Assembly (NCBI RefSeq): GCF_030157465.1
Contig: NZ_JAOAUU010000152.1
Span: 1 to 35,155 of the forward strand
Direction: 5' to 3'
Source of the DNA: Zoogloea sp.
Lineage (GTDB): Bacteria > Pseudomonadota > Gammaproteobacteria > Burkholderiales > Rhodocyclaceae
DNA: 35,155 bases
The notes beneath the pieces were generated by a model, which saw nothing but the letters and a program-made list of their open reading frames with translations, ran no database searches and was not told where the DNA came from. This document shows, piece after piece, positions 14,701 to 22,920 of this stretch. A program made the translations under genes and the position numbers. Every line of letters begins with the position of its first letter. The stretch's first letter is position 1.

Positions 14701-16027
14701 CGCGTTGGCCCTGTTGGCACTGCGCGGTTGCGCCTCACAGGATGATGCCGAACGCCTGCGCCAGGCCACCGCAGTACTGCGTGGTGCCGTGGAGGCCGAG
14801 GCTCATCTCGACCAGCCGCGCTTTGAGGCCTACGACCACCAACCCCACCTGCTGATCGCCAGCGCTGCGCTATGGGCAGACTACGCACGTCAACTGGGAG
14901 CAGCCGCGGATGCCTGCGCCTTGGCCGACCCCTTGCTGCCACCGGCCCGCGTGCTGGAGATGCTGGAGGGGGTGCCCCTGCCAAGGCCCGATCAGCTGGG
15001 TGGCAACGCACCAGCGCTCATTCCGCCCACCCGCCTGCTGCGCCTCGCCGCCTCGGCCTCGCGCAAGGCCGCGGTGTCCAGCAGGCAAGAGATGTACATG
15101 CGCGGCATGGCGCCCATCCAGGCGCTGCGCCAGTCCCTGGGTGCATTGGTCGGGGCTCCGGAGCTGCGCGCCAAGGACATCCAGGATCGCGTCCGCGGTC
15201 GCTACCCCGAAGCATCGGACCTACCTCACAGGCCCGGCCTGGATCGCCTGCTCGAAGAGGCCGGTGCCCCGCTCACCTGGGACATCACCGCTGCCGATGG
15301 CCGCGGCGCCTACCGTCTGGCTACCCTGAGCCGGGGACAAACCGCCGGCACGACCACCCACTTTTCACGTCAAGCCACGCTCCTGACGCCCCACGTTGCG
15401 GGTGATAGCGATGCAGCGCAGGCTGCCGCGGTCGAAGAGCGCCTGGTGCGCTCGCTGGACCAAGGAGGGCTGTTGGTCCTGACAGTGCCTCCTCGAATCG
15501 CTCGCCGCGCGGAGGCCGAGCTGCTCCGCCGTTTTGGCCACCCCACTGCCTTGCCAAGCGCCGTGCAACGGCTCAACCTCGACGCGCTGCTGCTGGCTGC
15601 CCTGCGTGAGCAAGCCCAGGCCATGAAAGCGGACTGGAAGGTCGTGCTCCAGGCCGACGCCGCCGAGCACGGCAGCCGCCACTGGACCAACCTGCAACGC
15701 CTGGTGCAGCGCGCGGTGCCAGCCCTGCGGGCCGCCTTGCTGAACAGCCCGTCGCCCATCCTGCTGGTGTGCGCAGGGCTGCTGGCGCGCTACGAACTCA
15801 TGCACCTGGTCACCGAGCTGGAAGAACACGCCGGCCGCCCCGGCCACACCCACTGCGCCTGGATGCTGCTGCCCACCAGCCACCAGGGCCTGCCCCTCAT
15901 CGACGGCGTGGCCGTGCCCCTGGTCAACAACACCCGCGCCCTGGCGCTGCCCCAGGCCTGGGTGGAAAACAAACACCGGGCCAGCCACGCCACTTCGACC
16001 GCCGCCTCCGGAAAGCACACCCAGTGA
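11765..16027 (+). CDS. pglW: PglW: NERD plus tandem kinase-like protein of type 2 BREX
   Basis: A 1420-residue BREX type 2 kinase. An N-terminal NERD nuclease-related domain (~10-125) shows NEVDALVLSPAGLFLVEIKS with the D...EIK active-site pattern. The first kinase-like domain (~225-500) looks dead: the catalytic loop is YHRALGPQS instead of HRDxxxxN and the DFG site reads MNW. The second (~513-780) has GRGSSSDALLV, the VAIK-type Lys in EAILKVA, HRDIKPDN (~635) and a DFS in place of DFG, so it should be active. A helix-hairpin-helix segment follows (~800-850, LLAVDRVRFRYLKGVGDRIR), then a ~550-residue C-terminal region of unknown role. Translation starts at GTG 11765 overlapping the HTH gene. 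In Streptomyces Pgl, PglW phosphorylates proteins and is needed for phage resistance. Confidence 0.93.
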   Translation: MTLSASRWHVIAESHFAWEREALEWLRAHLPDRDPWHAWTNFEFIDDEGKVNEVDALVLSPAGLFLVEIKSRPGVLRGDVHSWTWTTDGRTFTYDNPLILANRKSKRLASLLRHQPAIKKAKIRLPFVEPAIFLSSSSLACQLEGLAKSATFQHGRPGTLNDPGIVGALSNGITSRTSTPVDIAQTRAIGRALIEAGIRPSNKHRQVGDYKLTKLAAEGEGFQDWEASHVSVDTIHRRVRIYTLATASSPEARAARLRQARREFEVLEGIDHPGILRVKDYKETELGPALIFDHDPKAVRLDHLLRERGKTLTITQRLQMVRDIAETLKYAHAKRLYHRALGPQSILVYGADAGSMHLRLMNWQTASRNVGGSAAPNTVHHTTGTRHVEDYVEDLGLLYLAPETTRADPAQGASLDVFSLGCIAYYIFTGQPPAESALELSEKLRVGQGLRLSDTMDGCGARQQELIQFATAPDLLARYDTIQGFLDDLDLVEDELTTPDPEATVDPSIASAGDRLEGGFTVVKRMGRGSSSDALLVRRDGNDDEAILKVACDIAHNDRLVAEGEVLARLHHQNIVAHRETLTISGRTALLLKSAGAKTLAEKLKEERRLSLDMLQRFGEELIGAVNHLESEGVAHRDIKPDNIGIAENRSGKLQLVLFDFSLCRTPADNITAGTHPYLDPFLSLRKPPRWDLYAERFALAVTLYEMAVGQPPVWGDGQTSPAMLDVEATIERDVFDPVTREGFARFFEKALKRDYRERFDNAEDMLREWRAIFNARRTLHPGDAAPASGLAAIAPTATPQTTMAELGYSLEAQVVLERMGVHNARELLAVDRVRFRYLKGVGDRIRKEIRLTAKELARLRPDLTQGRSLAHDADEDIEGAVSINELAAQLLPRRPAGDDRPEEAALAHYLGLDDAVKAGVWPSLGDAAQAGEVDRATLTATLIKARARWLKNPAFTELRHQLDTLVSSQGNVMSAREGALALLALRGCASQDDAERLRQATAVLRGAVEAEAHLDQPRFEAYDHQPHLLIASAALWADYARQLGAAADACALADPLLPPARVLEMLEGVPLPRPDQLGGNAPALIPPTRLLRLAASASRKAAVSSRQEMYMRGMAPIQALRQSLGALVGAPELRAKDIQDRVRGRYPEASDLPHRPGLDRLLEEAGAPLTWDITAADGRGAYRLATLSRGQTAGTTTHFSRQATLLTPHVAGDSDAAQAAAVEERLVRSLDQGGLLVLTVPPRIARRAEAELLRRFGHPTALPSAVQRLNLDALLLAALREQAQAMKADWKVVLQADAAEHGSRHWTNLQRLVQRAVPALRAALLNSPSPILLVCAGLLARYELMHLVTELEEHAGRPGHTHCAWMLLPTSHQGLPLIDGVAVPLVNNTRALALPQAWVENKHRASHATSTAASGKHTQ

Positions 16028-19000
16028 TCCACGCCCCCCAACTGCTCGCCGACCTGACCAAACTGCTCAAACGCCTCGAAGACGATCTGCGGCAGCGCAT
16101 CAAAGAACTCCCCGAGCTCAAAACCAGCCTGCAGGCCGAATGGCAGGCCGCCAACGACGTCAACCGCTGCGCCGAAACCTTTGAAACCTGGGCCGACCAG
16201 GTCATTACCCAGGCCGGAGTGCACTGGCTGCTCAGCTGCGTGTTCCTGCGTTTCATCGAAGACAACCAGCTGGTGGACCGCCCCTGGCTGGGCGGCACGC
16301 CCGAATCGGGCCGGCTGGCCCTGGTGCGTGATCGGCACGACGCCTACTTCCAGGCCCACCCGCTGGAGAACGACCGGGACTACCTGCTCGCCGCCTTCCG
16401 CGAGGCCGGCACCCTGCCCGGCCTGCACACTTTTTTTGACGAAGCCCACAACCCGGCCTTCCGGCTGGGCATCAGCGGCGACGCCGCCATGGCCCTGCGT
16501 CAGTTCTGGCAGCAGGTCGACCCGAACACCGGCACGCTGACCCACGACTTCACCGACCCTGCGTGGAACACCCGCTTCCTGGGCGATCTGTACCAGGACT
16601 TGTCCGAGGCCACCCGCAAGCGCTACGCGCTGCTGCAAACGCCCGAGTTTGTCGAAGAGTTCATCCTCGACCGCACTCTTACCCCGGCCATCCGCGAGTT
16701 CGGCTTTCGGGAAGTGCGCCTGATCGACCCCACCTGCGGCTCGGGGCACTTTCTGCTGGGCGGCTTCCACCGCCTGCTGGCCGAGTGGCAGCGCAACGAA
16801 CCCGGCCGCAACCCGGTGGACATCGCGCAAAAGGCACTCGACGCAGTGGCCGGCGTGGACCTCAACCCGTTCGCGGTGGCCATCTCACGCTTTCGCCTGT
16901 TCGTGGCAGCCCTGCAGGCCTCCGGCGTGCAGCGCCTGGCCAATGCGCACGATTTCAAGGTGTCGGTGGCCATTGGCGACAGCCTGCTGCACGGCACGCG
17001 CTTTGGCCTCACCCAGAGCCAGGATCTGTTTGATGCCGCCGACAGCCACGCCGACACCGGCCTGGCCCACGCCTACGCCAGCGAAGACCTGAGCGAGGTG
17101 CAGCACATTCTGGGCCGCCAGTACCACGCGGTGGTGGGCAACCCGCCCTACATCGTCGTCAAGGACCCGGCGCTCAATGCGGCCTACCGGAAAGAGTACG
17201 CGAGCTGCCATCGTCAGTATTCATTGGGCGCCCCATTCACCGAGCGCTTCTTCGAATTGGCCGTGACGGCGGCCGAGGGGCGCAGCGCTGGCTACGTGGG
17301 GCTGATCACCGCCAACAGCTTCATGAAGCGCGAGTTCGGCAGCAAGCTGATCGAGCAGGTGCTGCCCCGGCTGGACCTGACCCATGTGGTGGACACCTCC
17401 GGCGCCTACATCCCCGGCCACGGCACGCCCACCGTCATCCTGTTCGGCCGCCACCGCCCGCCGGTGGATGAAGGCGTGCGCACCGTGATGGGCATCAAGG
17501 GCGAACCGAGCACGCCGGACGATCCGGCGCAGGGGTTGGTGTGGAGCGCCATCGTCGGCCAGATCGATCAGGCCGGCAGCGAGAGTGATTTCGTCAGCGT
17601 GGCGGATACGCTACGGGCGACGTTTGCCAAGCATCCGTGGAGCATTGGGGGCGGCGGTGCTGCAGATTTAAAGGATTCTCTCGAAGAGCTCTCATCCAAG
17701 AGGCTCGGAGACCTTGCAGAGTCAATGGGATTCTTCCAAGACACCCACGCTGATGATTTCTTTGTTCAACCCATAGCCTTTTTTGAGCGGATGGGTTGTG
17801 GTGAGTACACAAGACCTTGTGTACGTGGCGACGGAACTCGCGATTGGTCCTTGGCAATAGAGGAGTCAATCCTGTTTCCCTATGACGATGAAATCATCCA
17901 GTGGGGTGCCATTCCTGCGGACTCATCGTTGCGGTGGATGTGGCCCTGCCGCACCACCTTGTGGGCGAGGTCAGTGTTTGGCGGCAAAACATATCGCGAA
18001 GCAGGCCGGCCATGGTGGGACTATCACCAGTTCCCAAAGGACCGCGCCCGAGCTGAACACCTGCTTGCCTTCAGTGAGATTGCGACGCACAACCACTTCG
18101 TGTTTGACCAACAGGGGAAAGTCTTCAACCGTACCGCGCCGGTCATCAAGCTGCCCGCTGGCAGCAGCGAAGACGAACACCTGGGGCTGCTCGGGCTGCT
18201 GAATTCATCGGTGGCGTGTTTTTGGTTGAAGCAGGTGTGCTTCAACAAAGGTAACGGCGGCATCGGTGGGGGTATCTCCGACGAGAAATGGGAGCTTCGA
18301 TACGCTCACAACGCCTCTCAAGTTGCTGAGTTTCCATTGGTAAGTTCGCGACCGCTCGACATCGCCAGCCGTCTGGACACCCAATCCCGCCAAGTCACCG
18401 CACTGCTGCCGACAGCGGTTCTGGCTGCTGATCCGCTCCCCACCCGCACCAGCCTTGATGCCGCCTGCGGCCAAGCGGCTCAACTACGCCGCCAGATGAT
18501 TGCTAACCAGGAAGAGCTGGACTGGCACTGCTATCAGCTCTATCGCCTGCTGCCAGCTGGCGTGAGCGCCGAAGAAGTGGAGTTTCACGCCCCAGTGGAG
18601 GTCGCGCTGGGCGAGCGTGCCTTCGAAATCGTACTTGCCCGCCGCGTGGCGGCCGGCAAGGAGCAGACCACCTGGTTCGAGCGCCACGGCTCCACGCCCA
18701 TCACCGAAATCCCCGCCCACTGGCCCGAGGCCTACCGCCGCGTGGTGGCACGCCGCATCGAGCTGATCGAAAGTGACAAATCCATCGGCCTGATCGAACG
18801 CCCGGAGTTCAAGCGCCGCTGGAACTCGCCCCGCTGGGAAGACCAGGAACACGCCGCCCTGCGCGACTGGCTGCTGGCCCGCCTGGAAGCCCCGGCCTTG
18901 TGGCCGGCCAGCGCCGACCAGCCGCCCCAGCTCACCAGCACCAGCCGCCTGGCCGAGGCGGTGTCGCACGACGCCGAGTTTATGCAGATCGCCGCGCTCT

Positions 19001-19623
19001 ACGCCGGCCACAGCGATTTCGACCTGCCACAGCTGGTGGCCGAGCTGGTGGCCCTTGAGTCCGTGCCCGCCCTGCCCGTGCAGCGCTACACCGACACCGG
19101 CCTGCGCAAACGCGCCCAGTGGCAGGACACCTGGGCCCTGCAACGCCGCGAAGACGCCGGGGAAGACGTGGGCAAAATCCCCGTGCCGCCCAAGTACCAG
19201 AGCAAGGATTTTTTGAAAGCCGACCTGTGGCGCCTGCGCGGCGGCTTGGACGTGCCCAAGGAGCGCTGGGTGAGCTACCCCGGCTGCGAACGCGGCGCGG
19301 ACGGCAGCCTGGCGATCGCCTGGGCCGGCTGGAACCACCTGCAACAGGCCACGGCCCTGGCGGGCTATTACATAGACATGAAGGACAGCGAAGGCTGGGA
19401 ACCCACCCGCCTGCAACCCCTTCTGGCCAGCCTGCTGGAGCTGGTGCCCTGGCTGGAACAGTGGCACAACGAGCTCGACCCGGTGTTCGGCGAGCGCATG
19501 GGTGACTACTACCGCAGCTTCGTCACCGAGGAAGCGCGGGCCTTGGGCTTCACGCTGGACGATCTGCGGGCTTGGAAGCCGGCTGCTAAGGCTTCCAAGC
19601 GGGGAAGGACGAAGAAGGTATGA
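16024..19623 (+). CDS. pglX: PglX: adenine-specific DNA methyltransferase of type 2 BREX
   Basis: A 1199-residue N6-adenine methyltransferase that marks host DNA at the BREX site so that unmodified phage DNA can be recognised. The SAM-binding motif I is LIDPTCGSGHFLL (~232-244) and the catalytic motif IV is VVGNPPYIV (~369-376). A glycine-rich NGGIGGGI loop near residue 742 belongs to the target-recognition region. The start is GTG 16024, overlapping the pglW stop (GTGA); the open frame extends further upstream only inside pglW. The segment from about 17655 to 18340 is distinctly less GC-rich than its flanks (two hand-counted 60-base lines gave 52% and 45% GC, against 68% near 16741), suggesting a swapped specificity domain. 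Its TGA overlaps the next gene (ATGA). Confidence 0.94.
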   Translation: MIHAPQLLADLTKLLKRLEDDLRQRIKELPELKTSLQAEWQAANDVNRCAETFETWADQVITQAGVHWLLSCVFLRFIEDNQLVDRPWLGGTPESGRLALVRDRHDAYFQAHPLENDRDYLLAAFREAGTLPGLHTFFDEAHNPAFRLGISGDAAMALRQFWQQVDPNTGTLTHDFTDPAWNTRFLGDLYQDLSEATRKRYALLQTPEFVEEFILDRTLTPAIREFGFREVRLIDPTCGSGHFLLGGFHRLLAEWQRNEPGRNPVDIAQKALDAVAGVDLNPFAVAISRFRLFVAALQASGVQRLANAHDFKVSVAIGDSLLHGTRFGLTQSQDLFDAADSHADTGLAHAYASEDLSEVQHILGRQYHAVVGNPPYIVVKDPALNAAYRKEYASCHRQYSLGAPFTERFFELAVTAAEGRSAGYVGLITANSFMKREFGSKLIEQVLPRLDLTHVVDTSGAYIPGHGTPTVILFGRHRPPVDEGVRTVMGIKGEPSTPDDPAQGLVWSAIVGQIDQAGSESDFVSVADTLRATFAKHPWSIGGGGAADLKDSLEELSSKRLGDLAESMGFFQDTHADDFFVQPIAFFERMGCGEYTRPCVRGDGTRDWSLAIEESILFPYDDEIIQWGAIPADSSLRWMWPCRTTLWARSVFGGKTYREAGRPWWDYHQFPKDRARAEHLLAFSEIATHNHFVFDQQGKVFNRTAPVIKLPAGSSEDEHLGLLGLLNSSVACFWLKQVCFNKGNGGIGGGISDEKWELRYAHNASQVAEFPLVSSRPLDIASRLDTQSRQVTALLPTAVLAADPLPTRTSLDAACGQAAQLRRQMIANQEELDWHCYQLYRLLPAGVSAEEVEFHAPVEVALGERAFEIVLARRVAAGKEQTTWFERHGSTPITEIPAHWPEAYRRVVARRIELIESDKSIGLIERPEFKRRWNSPRWEDQEHAALRDWLLARLEAPALWPASADQPPQLTSTSRLAEAVSHDAEFMQIAALYAGHSDFDLPQLVAELVALESVPALPVQRYTDTGLRKRAQWQDTWALQRREDAGEDVGKIPVPPKYQSKDFLKADLWRLRGGLDVPKERWVSYPGCERGADGSLAIAWAGWNHLQQATALAGYYIDMKDSEGWEPTRLQPLLASLLELVPWLEQWHNELDPVFGERMGDYYRSFVTEEARALGFTLDDLRAWKPAAKASKRGRTKKV
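17655..18340 (+). other. Low-GC segment inside pglX, probable exchanged target-recognition domain
   Basis: Within an otherwise very GC-rich gene this stretch has visibly more A/T at all codon positions and uses codons that are rare in the flanks (tta, aga, gta, aat). It corresponds to PglX residues ~545-772, after the catalytic NPPY motif, where specificity regions lie. The edges are estimated by eye. Confidence 0.5.
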
Positions 19624-20045
19624 GCGTCGATTACGTCGCTGCGGCCCGTCGGCACATTCGCGATGCGCACCTGCTGCAGCACCATGAGCGTCATGTTAAC
19701 GCAGGTCAGCTCTTTGGCATCTCCGTCGAATGCGGGCTGAAGTCGTTGCTCGTGCGTGGTGGCGCTGCGGTTGATGCAGCCGGCAACATAAAAAAGCCGT
19801 ATCGGGAGCATCTGCCGAAGCTGGACATGCTGGTCAATGGCTTGATGATGCTGCCTGATGGACGCGCTGCAAGCGTGCTGCAAAGTCGCCTGCCTAACTT
19901 GGCTTCTTTGGCAAACTGGTGTGTTGACCACCGCTACTGGCGTGAGTCTGCGATTCCGTTACCAACGTCCCTAGAGGCGTGGGAATGGGCGGCCCTTGAA
20001 ATGGATGCGCTGTTGGATGAAGCGGCAGGTGGAGGCGTGTTGTGA
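19620..20045 (+). CDS. HEPN-like small protein, first gene of the inserted cassette
   Basis: A 141-residue mostly helical protein. RRHIRDAHLLQHHERHVNAG, then QLFGISVECGLKSLLVRGG, followed by KPYREHLPKLDMLVNGL and LASLANWCVDHRYWRES, follows the pattern of HEPN-like proteins (an ..YG.ECgLKalL helix, an H-L helix, and a W...RY block). No canonical C-terminal R-x4-6-H ribonuclease motif is apparent, so it may be a binding or regulatory partner rather than a nuclease. It starts at an ATG overlapping the pglX stop (ATGA) and ends overlapping the next start (TGATG), so it is tightly coupled to both BREX and the ParA-like gene. The fold assignment is tentative. Confidence 0.6.
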   Translation: MSVDYVAAARRHIRDAHLLQHHERHVNAGQLFGISVECGLKSLLVRGGAAVDAAGNIKKPYREHLPKLDMLVNGLMMLPDGRAASVLQSRLPNLASLANWCVDHRYWRESAIPLPTSLEAWEWAALEMDALLDEAAGGGVL

Positions 20046-21454
20046 TGAGCGGATGCAAGTTCAACGAAGCCCTTGTGCGTGCAGCGCTGGCGTTGCAAGA
20101 CGAGCGTCTGCCGCCTCAATGGCCGGTCGGCATTGTTCGGGACGTCTACGGCAAGCTGCGCTTTGCCGTCGATGCCTGGCGGCCCTTGGCCGAAGACGAG
20201 GAGGCCGAAGGCCCGCGGGCTGCAGCTACACCCGATGATATTTACCCAGCTGCGGCGTTTGAGCTGTTGGGGACGCTTGCAGCGACTCTGACTCCGTATT
20301 CCACATCGTCGGGGGTCTTGTTCCGAGACGATTTTTCCAATCCGGCTTCATTATTTCAACATCCTGATTGGTATCAAACCTTGGTTACCGTGCCAGCCTC
20401 AACGGAGGAGGACGGCAGCGAGGTGCTTTCTCGGGAAATCATGGTGCGTCTGCTGGACCGCCAGGTGATTGGCCAGGACTGGCTGCGCACCCGTCGCTTC
20501 GACGAGCATGGCCACCCGCCTCGCGTGGTGTTCTACGGGCTGAAAGGCGGTGTTGGCCGGTCGACAGCGCTTGCAATGTTGGCCTATCGGCTGGCACGGG
20601 ACGGCAAGCGTGTCTTGCTGATCGACTTCGACCTGGAGTCACCCGGCCTGTCGGGCCTGCTGCTGCCCCAGGAGCGGGTTGCCACTTATGGACTCGTGGA
20701 CTGGTTCGTCGAGGATGCGGTGGGGCAAGGCGATGAGGTGCTGCGAGACATGGTTTCGCTCAGCCCATTGGCCGACCAGACGCAGGGCTCGATACGCGTT
20801 GCCGCCGCGATGGGCCAGGGCGAAACCGCCTACCTGAGCAAGTTGGCCCGGGTGTACGCAGACACGCCATCGCCAACGGGACCGCAGACTTTCGCGGACC
20901 GGATGCTGCGGATCACCCGCTTGCTGGAAGCTCAGGAGCGGCCCGACATTGTCCTCATCGACAGCCGGGCCGGCCTGCACGATGTGGCTGCCGTGGCCAT
21001 CGGCAGCCTGGCCTCGGTGGCGCTGTTGTTTGCCACCGATGCGCAGCAGAACTGGCAAGGCTACCGGCAGTTGTTCAATCACTGGCACCAGCGCCCGGCA
21101 GTGTTGCGCCAGGTGCGTGAGCGCATCGTGATGGTGCAAGCGCTGTTTCCCGAGAGCGATCAGGCCGAGCGGGCCAGTCGATTCGTGCAGAACGCCTGGG
21201 ATGTGTTTCGCGATCTGATCTATGACGAGCTGGAGCCCGATGCCGACACGCCGGAAGATGCCTTTTCGTTTGATCTGCACAATGAGGATGGGCCGCATTT
21301 CCCGATGCGAGTGCGCTGGAATGCCCGCTTCCAGGAGTTCGACCCCTTGCTTGGCCGCAGTGCCGGCGGGGTGGACGACACGGACATCGACCTGGCGTTC
21401 GGGCCCTTCATCCAGGAAGTGATCCAGGCTTTGCCGGACTTGAACCATGACTGA
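20045..21454 (+). CDS. ParA/MinD-like ATPase with KGGVGRST motif
   Basis: A 469-residue SIMIBI-class ATPase. The deviant Walker A is FYGLKGGVGRSTAL (~161-174), with the signature Lys at the start of the KGGVGRS pattern. The switch region VLLIDFDLESPGLSG gives the Walker A' Asp, and IVLIDSRAGLHDVA (~300-312) the Walker B-like Asp; LLFATDAQQNWQGYRQLF follows. A ~155-residue N-terminal domain of unknown fold precedes it. Relatives use ATP-driven dimerisation to move or assemble cargo; here the cargo is unknown. The ATG at 20045 overlaps the previous stop. The 3' end overlaps the next gene by 8 bases (ATGACTGA), so the two ATPases are surely made together. I do not recognise it as a named BREX subunit. 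Confidence 0.85.
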   Translation: MSGCKFNEALVRAALALQDERLPPQWPVGIVRDVYGKLRFAVDAWRPLAEDEEAEGPRAAATPDDIYPAAAFELLGTLAATLTPYSTSSGVLFRDDFSNPASLFQHPDWYQTLVTVPASTEEDGSEVLSREIMVRLLDRQVIGQDWLRTRRFDEHGHPPRVVFYGLKGGVGRSTALAMLAYRLARDGKRVLLIDFDLESPGLSGLLLPQERVATYGLVDWFVEDAVGQGDEVLRDMVSLSPLADQTQGSIRVAAAMGQGETAYLSKLARVYADTPSPTGPQTFADRMLRITRLLEAQERPDIVLIDSRAGLHDVAAVAIGSLASVALLFATDAQQNWQGYRQLFNHWHQRPAVLRQVRERIVMVQALFPESDQAERASRFVQNAWDVFRDLIYDELEPDADTPEDAFSFDLHNEDGPHFPMRVRWNARFQEFDPLLGRSAGGVDDTDIDLAFGPFIQEVIQALPDLNHD

Positions 21455-22910
21455 AGCCACCCAGCTGCGCGCTGCGCTGATCGAATCACTGCCGGCCGTA
21501 GACCAGGCCGGTGCATCGGACGTACGCGAGCCGGCGTTCACGTTTGTGCCGCCAAGCCACGCCAAGGCCCTCGATATCGACAGCAGCGTGGTCGAAGGCA
21601 TTCGGGGATCGGGCAAGAGTTTCTGGTGGCAACACCTGGCTTCGGACGAACATCGTCGTTATATCGAGACAGCCTTCCCAGGGGTCATGCCAAGCAGCGC
21701 CTTTGATGCTGTGCAGGCTTTCGGGGCGCAAAGTGTTTCCGAACACGCACCCAGCCAGGACGTTCTGGCTGCGCTGTTGAAGACCTACTCGGCACGCGCC
21801 ATCTGGCGCGCCGTGCTGGCACACAGCGCGAACTTCGGCGCACCTTTCCCGGTGTCGGCCCGGTGGACCGAGAGAGTGAAATGGGTCGCGGAGCAGCCCG
21901 AGGCATTCGATGAGTTGCTGCGGGCCAAGGATGCTGAGCTGGCATCGAAGGGGCGCACGCTGGTTGTGCTTTTTGACGCTTTGGACCGCCTGGCTGACGA
22001 CTGGGCAACCATTCGACCCCTGGCCCGCGCCTTGCTGCAACTGGCACTGGACGTCCGCTCCACTCAACGCATCCGCTTCAAGATATTTTTGCGTCCCGAC
22101 ATGCTTCAGGACAAGGAGATCACGGGTTTTCCCGATGCTTCGAAACTGCTGGCTCGCAAGGCTGAACTGCGTTGGCAACGCGCGGATCTTTATGCCCTGA
22201 TATTCCAGTGTGCAAGTAATGCGGGACAGGCAGGTGCTGTATTTCGCCAAGCAGTTACCGAGGTGACGGGGCAGGTGTTCACGTCCTTGGACAAGACGTG
22301 GTTTCTGCCGCGAGCGCTGCGCTCCGACGAAAAGCTGCAGGAACGCCTCTTCGAGCGCTTGGCCGGCAGTGCGATGGCCTCAGGACCGAGCGGCTATAAA
22401 CGCGGCAAGCCCTACACCTGGCTCGTCAATCATCTGGTGGATGGCTTGGGGCAGGTCAGCCCGCGCAGCTATTGCGAAGCTGTTCGTCACGCAGCGCAGC
22501 ACACGCCGGAGGATTCTCATACCGCGCTCCATTTTCGGGCCATTCAGGCGGGTGTGCAGGCTGCATCTCGACTTCGCGTCAGTGAGGTGAGCACCGAAGA
22601 CTATCCATGGATCGAGTTTGTGATGCAGCCATTGCGCGGCAAGCTCACCGTGCCTTGCGTGGAGGAGGAATTCGATCGCCTTTGGTCCGAGAGCAAGACG
22701 ATCGAGCAACTGAAGGGGCATCTGGCCCAATCGAGCTTGGGCGTGAAGCTTCCACCGCAAGGCCTGGGGTTGGGAACCGTTGGTGTGCTGAACGATCTCC
22801 AGACCTTGGGCTTGATCGAGCGGCTTCGCGACCAGCGCATCCAGATGCCCGATGTGTACCGCATCGGGTTCGGACTGGGTCGCAGGGGCGGTGTGAAGCC
22901 GCTGAAGTAA
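21447..22910 (+). CDS. P-loop ATPase of unknown family, partner of the ParA-like protein
   Basis: A 487-residue ATP-binding protein. Walker A is EGIRGSGKSFWWQHL (~49-63) and Walker B TLVVLFDALDRLADDW (~170-185), where FDALDR resembles STAND/KAP-type P-loop ATPases; a sensor-like KIFLRPDML follows (~211). The C-terminal third (~310-487) includes YTWLVNHLVDGLGQVSPRSY and a winged-helix-like end (GVLNDLQTLGLIERLRDQRI). The start overlaps the ParA-like gene by eight bases. Ten bases separate its stop from the next gene. It could be a motor or sensor for the ParA-like partner. No named family is claimed. Confidence 0.8.
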   Translation: MTEATQLRAALIESLPAVDQAGASDVREPAFTFVPPSHAKALDIDSSVVEGIRGSGKSFWWQHLASDEHRRYIETAFPGVMPSSAFDAVQAFGAQSVSEHAPSQDVLAALLKTYSARAIWRAVLAHSANFGAPFPVSARWTERVKWVAEQPEAFDELLRAKDAELASKGRTLVVLFDALDRLADDWATIRPLARALLQLALDVRSTQRIRFKIFLRPDMLQDKEITGFPDASKLLARKAELRWQRADLYALIFQCASNAGQAGAVFRQAVTEVTGQVFTSLDKTWFLPRALRSDEKLQERLFERLAGSAMASGPSGYKRGKPYTWLVNHLVDGLGQVSPRSYCEAVRHAAQHTPEDSHTALHFRAIQAGVQAASRLRVSEVSTEDYPWIEFVMQPLRGKLTVPCVEEEFDRLWSESKTIEQLKGHLAQSSLGVKLPPQGLGLGTVGVLNDLQTLGLIERLRDQRIQMPDVYRIGFGLGRRGGVKPLK

Positions 22911-22920
22911 AGGGCCAACC

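Noticed and set aside
15769-16023. Longer N-terminus for pglX
   Set aside because: The extension lies wholly inside the pglW coding region, and the GTG at 16024 gives the GTGA overlap used throughout this operon.
18484-19467. Long open frame on the minus strand within pglX
   Set aside because: It mirrors a GC-rich coding region, lacks family motifs and is a typical shadow frame. Similar minus-strand frames in pglW, pglY, pglZ and the ParA-like gene were dropped for the same reason.
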